Shown piece after piece: positions 5,701-9,805 of a DNA stretch of 9,805 nt. The translations under genes were made by a program, and so were the position numbers. Positions within the stretch are counted from its first letter, which is position 1. The number at the start of each line of letters is the position of its first letter. Origin of the DNA: Candidatus Woesearchaeota archaeon (GTDB lineage Archaea > Nanobdellota > Nanobdellia > Woesearchaeales > JACQSR01); the NCBI GenBank assembly GCA_023255615.1, contig JAHFLI010000033.1, positions 1 to 9,805 on the forward strand, read 5' to 3'. The notes under the pieces are model-generated. The model ran no database searches and was not told the origin of the DNA. It saw only the letters and a list, made by a program, of their open reading frames with translations.

Positions 5701-6285
5701 ATGATTAATGAAAAGAACTTCAAAAAAGCAAAGGAATTGTTTGATGGATTTGAGAAAGACCGCGATGAACTCATTCAACGCTCTCGAGAAATCACGAGAC
5801 TAAGCAAGCAATTAATTTATTCTCTTCATCGAGATGACATGAAACAAGCCGACGTCTATTACAAAGAAATCTCTCTGAGCGTAAAAGACATGATCAAAAT
5901 GGGAAAAAAAGATCCGATGCTAAATACGCAAGGATCCATGAAAATTGCAATACAAGAATATGTTGAAGCAATTGGATATTATGAATTTCTGAAAGCGAAA
6001 CGGTTGCCGGGATTTACCGATGACATGGTCAATGTTGACTATTACCTAAGCGGATTGTGTGATCTTGTGGGAGAATTGACGCGAAAAGCAACCTATTCAA
6101 GCATTGCGAAAAATTTTGATCTTGTGCTTCAGATCCGGGAAGCAGTTGAAGAAATTTATGAAAAAATGTTACGCTTAGATTTTAGAAATTCCGAATTACG
6201 CAGACAGTTTGATGGTATTAAATATGAGGTAAAGAAAGTCAATGATTTAATTCTGGAGTTACAATTGCGAGGAAAAATTTCATGA
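5701..6285 (+). CDS. Translin/TRAX-family RNA-binding protein, probable ribonuclease, 194 aa
   Basis: The all-helical protein of 194 residues fits the translin family, which forms hollow octamers that bind single-stranded RNA or DNA. The hallmark YYLSGLCDLVGELTRKA (residues 114-130) corresponds to the YLxGLxDLxGELxR motif of TRAX. IQEYVEAIGYYEFL (84-97) carries the Glu-x-x-Glu pair (E86, E89) that aligns with the catalytic glutamates of TRAX in the RNA-cleaving C3PO complex. D140 in KNFD is a candidate third acidic ligand. The C-terminus VNDLILELQLRGK also fits. As it keeps the acidic residues, it is more TRAX-like (catalytic) than translin-like. In fungi C3PO trims tRNA 5' leader fragments, so co-transcription with a tRNA synthetase is suggestive. 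Its TGA overlaps the synthetase ATG by 4 bp (ATGA). Family assignment is firm; RNase activity is inferred. Confidence 0.87.
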   Translation: MINEKNFKKAKELFDGFEKDRDELIQRSREITRLSKQLIYSLHRDDMKQADVYYKEISLSVKDMIKMGKKDPMLNTQGSMKIAIQEYVEAIGYYEFLKAKRLPGFTDDMVNVDYYLSGLCDLVGELTRKATYSSIAKNFDLVLQIREAVEEIYEKMLRLDFRNSELRRQFDGIKYEVKKVNDLILELQLRGKIS

Positions 6286-8513
6286 AGCGATCGCATACAT
6301 GCGGAGAACTATCCGATAAGGAAAAAGGAAAAACAGTCAGTCTCTGCGGATGGACTCATACACGGAGAGATCACGGAGGAGTTATTTTTATTGATTTGCG
6401 AGATCGCTATGGATTTACGCAGATTGTGTTTGACCCCTCTCATAATAAGAACGTTCTTGAGATTGCGGACAAACTGAGACGAGAAGATGTTATCGCGATT
6501 ACAGGAAAAGTCAGATTACGGCCGGAAGGAATGACCAATCCAAAATTAGCAACGGGAAAAATTGAAATCCTTGTTGATGAGATTGAGATTCTCAATAAAG
6601 CAGATACGCCACCGATTGAAATCGATGATCGTGTTGATGTTTCTGAAGAAATGGGATTAACGTATCGCTACTTAGAGTTGCGAAAACCAAAATTGCAAAA
6701 AAATTTGATGTTGCGCCATAAGGTTACCAAAATCGTGCGCGATTATTTTGATGATCATCATTTTTTAGAGATTGAAACGCCCATCATGGCCAAATCAACG
6801 CCAGAAGGGGCGAGAGATTATTTAGTTCCTTCTCGCGTTAATCCTGGAAAATTCTATGCTTTGCCACAAAGTCCTCAGTTATTCAAACAATTGTTGATGG
6901 TTGCAGGTTATGATCGCTATGTGCAGATCGCAAAATGTTTCCGTGATGAAGATTTACGTGCAGATCGACAGCCTGAATTTACTCAAATAGATGTTGAGAT
7001 GAGTTTTATCGAGCAAGAAGATATTCAGGAGATCGTTGAAGGATTGATTAAAACAATCTGGAAGAAAATAAAGGATGTTGAGTTGAAGACACCTTTTCCA
7101 CGGTTATCCTATCACGACGCAATGGAAAAATATGGAAGTGATAAACCCGATGTACGCTTTGATTTAGAGTTAGTAGACGTGACGGAAATTTGTAAGAAAT
7201 CTGATTTCAAAGTATTTACTGACAATATTTCTAAAGGCGGAGTGGTCAAGGTTATTAATGCGAAGGGATGCGCTGCATTCTCGAGAAAAGATATTGACGA
7301 ACTCATTCCTTTTGTTCAAATCTATGGGGCGAAAGGATTAGCATGGGCTAAATGTGATGGTCACAAGTTAGATAGTTCCATTGTAAAATATTTGAGCGAT
7401 GATGTGCAGAAAGAACTGCTGAAAAAAACTCACGCAAAGAAAGATGATTTATTGTTATTTGTTTCGGATGTCAATCCAAAAATTGTGTATGACGCATTGG
7501 GAAATTTACGAATGAAACTCGGAAAACAACGTGGATTGATCGATGAAAAAAAAGATGAGTTATTGTGGGTTGTTGATTTTCCATTAGTTGATTATGACGA
7601 AGATGCAGGACGATATGTTGCGATGCATCATCCGTTTACTTCTCCAAAAAATATGGAGACTTTTGATAAAGATCCCAAACACGCACAAGCAAAAGCATAT
7701 GATCTTGTGTTGAATGGAACAGAATTAGGTGGTGGAAGTATTAGAATCCATAATCCTGAAGTTCAAAGTAGATTATTTCGACTTCTTGGAATCGGTCCTG
7801 AAGAAGCGAAAGAAAAATTTGGTTTCTTGCTTGATGCATTCCGTTATGGAGCTCCACCGCACGGAGGAATTGCCCTTGGATTAGATCGGATGATTGCATT
7901 ACTTTCCGGAGATAATGTCCCTATTCGAGATGTTATTGCGTTCCCAAAGAATAAGCAAGCACAATCGTTGATGGATGGTGCGCCTTCCGAGGTTGGAGCA
8001 GAACAATTGCGTGAATTGCATATAAAGATGGATATAGTCAAGCAACAAAAAGAGTTTGTATTTGATAAGGTGAGAGAATCTCTTGATCATGAGAAGATAC
8101 CCTACGAAGTGCTTGAACACAAAGCAGTCTTTACATCAGAAGAGGCTGCGAAAGTGAGAGGAACTCAATTAAAGCAAGGATGTAAGGCGCTTCTTTGCAA
8201 AACTGAACATGGATTCATACAAGTTGTTGTTCCCGGAGATCGGGAAATTGATTTGGAAAAAGTGAAAAAGGAGTTGAATCTAAAGGAAATTCGTCTGGCA
8301 ACTGCCGATGACGTCAAAAAAATATCAGGGTGTTCTATTGGCGCTGTTCCTCCGTTTGGAAATTTGTTTGGCTTAAAGATATACTTCGATAAAAAGGTGC
8401 AGGAGAATGATGACGTTGCATTTAACGCTGGATTGCACACAAAATCCATTAAAATGAAAGCAAAAGATTTGATTCAGGTGACCGGTGGTGTTGTGAAGGA
8501 TGTGGCGAAATAA
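6282..8513 (+). CDS. aspS: Bacterial-type aspartyl-tRNA synthetase fused to a C-terminal YbaK/ProX-like tRNA-deacylase domain, 743 aa
   Basis: Residues 1-585 are a full bacterial-type class IIb AspRS, which charges tRNA with aspartate in the cytoplasm. It has an OB-fold anticodon domain (about 15-105), motif 1 at FLEIETPIM (161-169), QSPQLFKQ (196-203), motif 2 at FRDEDLRADRQPEFTQID (220-237), a GAD insertion (about 290-420) and motif 3 at GLDR (533-536). Archaeal AspRS normally lacks the GAD insertion, so the gene looks bacterial in origin. His31 in RRDHGG and Gly83 match residues reported for non-discriminating enzymes that also make Asp-tRNA-Asn. The AspRS part ends where E. coli AspRS does (about 590 aa). 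About 150 residues follow, 590-743: VFTSEEAAKVRG (616-627), GCKALLCK (633-640, candidate catalytic K635), GAVPPFG (687-693) and FNAGLHTKSIKM, all typical of YbaK/ProX deacylases. The frame is continuous, so this is a real fusion. The start overlaps the translin stop. Confidence 0.95.
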   Translation: MKRSHTCGELSDKEKGKTVSLCGWTHTRRDHGGVIFIDLRDRYGFTQIVFDPSHNKNVLEIADKLRREDVIAITGKVRLRPEGMTNPKLATGKIEILVDEIEILNKADTPPIEIDDRVDVSEEMGLTYRYLELRKPKLQKNLMLRHKVTKIVRDYFDDHHFLEIETPIMAKSTPEGARDYLVPSRVNPGKFYALPQSPQLFKQLLMVAGYDRYVQIAKCFRDEDLRADRQPEFTQIDVEMSFIEQEDIQEIVEGLIKTIWKKIKDVELKTPFPRLSYHDAMEKYGSDKPDVRFDLELVDVTEICKKSDFKVFTDNISKGGVVKVINAKGCAAFSRKDIDELIPFVQIYGAKGLAWAKCDGHKLDSSIVKYLSDDVQKELLKKTHAKKDDLLLFVSDVNPKIVYDALGNLRMKLGKQRGLIDEKKDELLWVVDFPLVDYDEDAGRYVAMHHPFTSPKNMETFDKDPKHAQAKAYDLVLNGTELGGGSIRIHNPEVQSRLFRLLGIGPEEAKEKFGFLLDAFRYGAPPHGGIALGLDRMIALLSGDNVPIRDVIAFPKNKQAQSLMDGAPSEVGAEQLRELHIKMDIVKQQKEFVFDKVRESLDHEKIPYEVLEHKAVFTSEEAAKVRGTQLKQGCKALLCKTEHGFIQVVVPGDREIDLEKVKKELNLKEIRLATADDVKKISGCSIGAVPPFGNLFGLKIYFDKKVQENDDVAFNAGLHTKSIKMKAKDLIQVTGGVVKDVAK

Positions 8514-8535
8514 AACACCTTAGCTATGCAGCCAT

Positions 8536-8907
8536 TTATGACACTCTAGGAATATCCAAATTATCGAAATCATGATCAAAGCTTGCAATTTCAGAGCAAT
8601 TGTGGATCACTGCTATGGTATAATGCAACAGATCATTGATTTTTAGTTTCTTCAGCTTTGTCGTTCTTTTAAGCGTTTCGAACACTGAATTGATATTAAT
8701 TTCGATGATGATGATCTTTGATTTGAGTAGCGATCTGATTACCGTTGTCGCGTATTCAGTATTCACCTGATATTGAATGATATTAAATGCTTCAAGAACA
8801 TTAACCGTGTTAGTTATTCCCCCCTCCTTAATCAATTCCTGGCAGCGTTCTCTGTGTTCATTCTCATAAAATGCATAAGCAAGAATATTACTGTCTATGT
8901 ACCTCAT
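8536..8907 (-). CDS. vapC: VapC-type PIN-domain toxin, 123 aa
   Basis: The length and acidic residues fit a PIN-domain ribonuclease: D5 in MRYIDSNIL, E39 in NVLEAFNII, D92 in INDLLHYTIA and D111 in IASFDHDFD. These normally coordinate Mg2+/Mn2+ for RNA cleavage; VapC toxins often cut tRNA or rRNA and stop translation. All four positions are present, so the toxin appears intact. It lies 2 bp downstream of an AbrB-type antitoxin gene, the classic antitoxin-toxin order with translational coupling. A GAGG stretch about 10 bases upstream of the ATG (8905-8907) lies inside the end of the antitoxin gene. It converges on aspS with a 22-bp gap, so read-through from either side could matter. The specific RNA target cannot be predicted. 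Confidence 0.88.
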   Translation of the reverse strand: MRYIDSNILAYAFYENEHRERCQELIKEGGITNTVNVLEAFNIIQYQVNTEYATTVIRSLLKSKIIIIEININSVFETLKRTTKLKKLKINDLLHYTIAVIHNCSEIASFDHDFDNLDIPRVS

Positions 8908-8909
8908 CC

Positions 8910-9137
8910 CTAAAGTGCCTCATTTAACTCATCCATTTGTTTTGCGGTGAGATGATGTTTTGGCTTTACCTTCTTTGCTTTCGAGAATATGTCTTCAAGC
9001 TCATTTCCGACTGGACGTAGGAGAATCTCTTTTCCCTTCTTTATGATCTCTAATTTTGATCCCGTTTGGAGATCAAACTCATTTCTAAATTCCGCTGGAA
9101 TAGTTATCTGTCTTCCTTTACTTAGTGCTATTATCAT
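8910..9137 (-). CDS. vapB: AbrB/MazE-family antitoxin (VapB type), 75 aa
   Basis: Residues 1-45 form a swapped-hairpin AbrB DNA-binding domain with the hallmark KGRQITIPAEFRNEF (8-22), then GSKLEII and a strand EILLRPV. The C-terminal tail 46-75 (DIFSKAKKVKPKHHLTAKQMDEL) is the expected toxin-binding segment. It should neutralise the VapC next door and repress the shared promoter. The ATG at 9137 has a GAGGT ribosome site (9145-9149) and a TATA box centred near 9175. A 9-bp inverted repeat flanks that TATA box and is a good operator candidate. The gene ends with TAG 2 bp before vapC. Confidence 0.88.
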   Translation of the reverse strand: MIIALSKGRQITIPAEFRNEFDLQTGSKLEIIKKGKEILLRPVGNELEDIFSKAKKVKPKHHLTAKQMDELNEAL

Positions 9138-9163
9138 TTTGATGACCTCATGATGAATGAAGC

Positions 9164-9195
9164 ATTAAGAATTTATATAGTTTTCTATTCTTAAT
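9164..9195. promoter_or_regulatory. Inverted repeat flanking the vapBC TATA box, probable autoregulatory operator
   Basis: ATTAAGAAT (9164-9172) and ATTCTTAAT (9187-9195) are perfect 9-bp inverted arms separated by 14 bp that contain the TATA core. The arm centres are about 23 bp apart, roughly two helical turns, which suits a dimer-of-dimers AbrB-type repressor. VapB or VapBC binding here would block TBP and repress the operon. This assignment is inferred from position and symmetry. Confidence 0.55.
9171..9180 (-). promoter_or_regulatory. TATA box of vapBC
   Basis: On the minus strand CTATATAAAT is centred about 38 bases before the vapB ATG. A short leader with the GAGGT site would follow. 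The box sits largely between the arms of an inverted repeat. Confidence 0.65.
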
Positions 9196-9301
9196 TCTTT
9201 CGTTAGGGCTGCGGTGCTGTGCTTTCTTCATTTGATACCTTGATGATATTTAATTTATAGAGTGATCGTTTCATTGATCGCAACCTTATGAAGAACAAAA
9301 T

Positions 9302-9310
9302 CTATATAAG
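9302..9310 (+). promoter_or_regulatory. TATA box of the hicBA remnant
   Basis: CTATATAAG is centred about 24 bases before an ATG at 9330, at leaderless spacing. The promoter seems intact although the genes it serves are broken. The 106 bp between the vapBC operator and this box hold no gene I can see. Confidence 0.5.
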
Positions 9311-9329
9311 CACTTAAAGAACGTACTTT

Positions 9330-9539
9330 ATGTGTGAACTTTTAATATCCTCATAGAAAGGACAAGATGGTTATCTTATTTCAGAAGTAGTTGGGTTACT
9401 TGGATGTCATACACAGGCAAAGACGTATGATGATCTCATGAAGCGAACAAAAGAAGCGATTAAGCTTTATCTGAAAATGAAAAAGCCTCAGCTTCCTCCA
9501 AAATTTCTTAGTCTCCAACAAATTGAAGTTGAAGCGTGA
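9330..9539 (+). pseudogene. hicB: Decayed HicB-type antitoxin gene
   Basis: From ATG 9330 the frame reads MCELLISS, a stop TAG (9354-9356), then 61 open codons: KGQDGYLISEVVGLLGCHTQ, AKTYDDLMKRTKEAIKLYLK and a tail to TGA 9537-9539. The part after the stop is a clear HicB N-domain (DGY...LPGCHTQGxT...EAIxLYL). The bases just before the stop, read one frame over, give FNILIE, which fits the usual HicB start (F.VLIEK). The best explanation is two small indels in a T run and an A run that together shift the frame out and back. No DNA-binding C-terminal domain is visible, as in short HicB forms. The stop overlaps the hicA start by one base (TGATG), the original operon layout. Confidence 0.75.
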
Positions 9540-9740
9540 TGTCAAAGCTTCCTTGCCCGAGAGATATCTTCTGTTCTTAAGAAACTTGGGTTTGAATTAA
9601 AGCGACAGGAAGGAAGCCATATGTTTTTCGAACACTCAGATGGAAGAACAACCGTTATTCCAAATCACGGTGGGGAAAATTTAGAACTTCTCTGCTGACG
9701 TATTTTTATTAATCCCGGAAGGAAAAATATCATGCTATAA
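9539..9740 (+). pseudogene. hicA: Decayed HicA-type mRNA interferase gene
   Basis: The ATG at 9539 starts MSKLPC, then the frame runs into a stop. One frame over, from 9555, the protein continues as AREISSVLKKLGFELKRQ, EGSHMFFEHSDGRTTVIPNH and GGENLELLC to a TGA at 9696-9698. A further 13 codons (RIFINPGRKNIML) reach TAA 9738-9740. The LKKLGF, EGSH and PNHGG motifs are diagnostic of HicA, a small double-stranded-RNA-binding-fold toxin whose catalytic His is the one in GSH. A frameshift near 9551-9555 and the stop at 9696 break the gene, so no active toxin is expected. It follows the broken hicB with an overlapping stop/start. The last 65 bases (9741-9805) hold an open frame that I cannot assign. 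Confidence 0.75.
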
Positions 9741-9805
9741 TTGAAACTCTTCGCGAATTGACCTTAAATTTCCAAGGAAGTTCATTTCGTGATCAGTCAT
9801 ACCCC

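Noticed and set aside
9330..9740. Programmed frameshifting or stop read-through in hicBA
   Set aside because: At least three separate lesions occur across two genes, with no slippery-site or structure pattern. Decay or sequencing error in homopolymers is simpler.
1..9805. tRNA, rRNA, CRISPR array or insertion sequence
   Set aside because: No cloverleaf, regularly spaced repeats, transposase motifs or terminal inverted repeats were found by eye on either strand.

Overview
The window looks archaeal and is moderately AT-rich. Genes are compact. Starts are preceded by archaeal TATA boxes, and several have no Shine-Dalgarno (SD) site and appear leaderless; others carry a GAGGT SD. The gene families also point to archaea: a type IV pilus/archaellum-like secretion ATPase, a translin, and VapBC and HicBA toxin-antitoxin pairs. 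Several unknown coiled-coil and membrane genes, plus a bacterial-type aspartyl-tRNA synthetase, suggest a DPANN lineage such as Woesearchaeota or Pacearchaeota. That placement is inference from gene content, not a phylogenetic result.

Layout. (1) Positions 1-1658, minus strand: most of a large FlaI/GspE-type secretion ATPase, cut by the window edge just after its Walker B region. (2) 1659-1947: a divergent promoter region with a possible 19-residue leaderless mini-ORF. (3) 1948-3066, plus strand: two soluble coiled-coil proteins, the second with a UBA-like N-terminus and a Pro/Gln-rich linker. (4) 3071-4847, minus strand: three small five-helix membrane proteins that look like diverged copies of one family; two have nearly identical 20-bp promoter modules. 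(5) 5054-5573, minus strand: two very small overlapping two-helix membrane proteins. (6) 5701-8513, plus strand: an operon of a translin-family ribonuclease-like protein and, overlapping it by 4 bp, a 743-residue aspartyl-tRNA synthetase fused to a YbaK-type tRNA-deacylase domain. (7) 8536-9137, minus strand: an intact VapBC module with an inverted repeat flanking its TATA box. (8) 9302-9740, plus strand: a decayed HicBA module divergent from vapBC.

How the genes may work together. The ATPase, coiled-coil proteins and membrane triplet could form an uncharacterised envelope or secretion apparatus, but only the ATPase has a recognisable function. The translin-synthetase pair points to tRNA metabolism: charging, possible proofreading by the fused domain, and possible RNA-fragment trimming. 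The synthetase has the His31 signature reported for non-discriminating enzymes, so it may also charge tRNA-Asn. The 3' end is a small toxin-antitoxin island with one live and one dead module.
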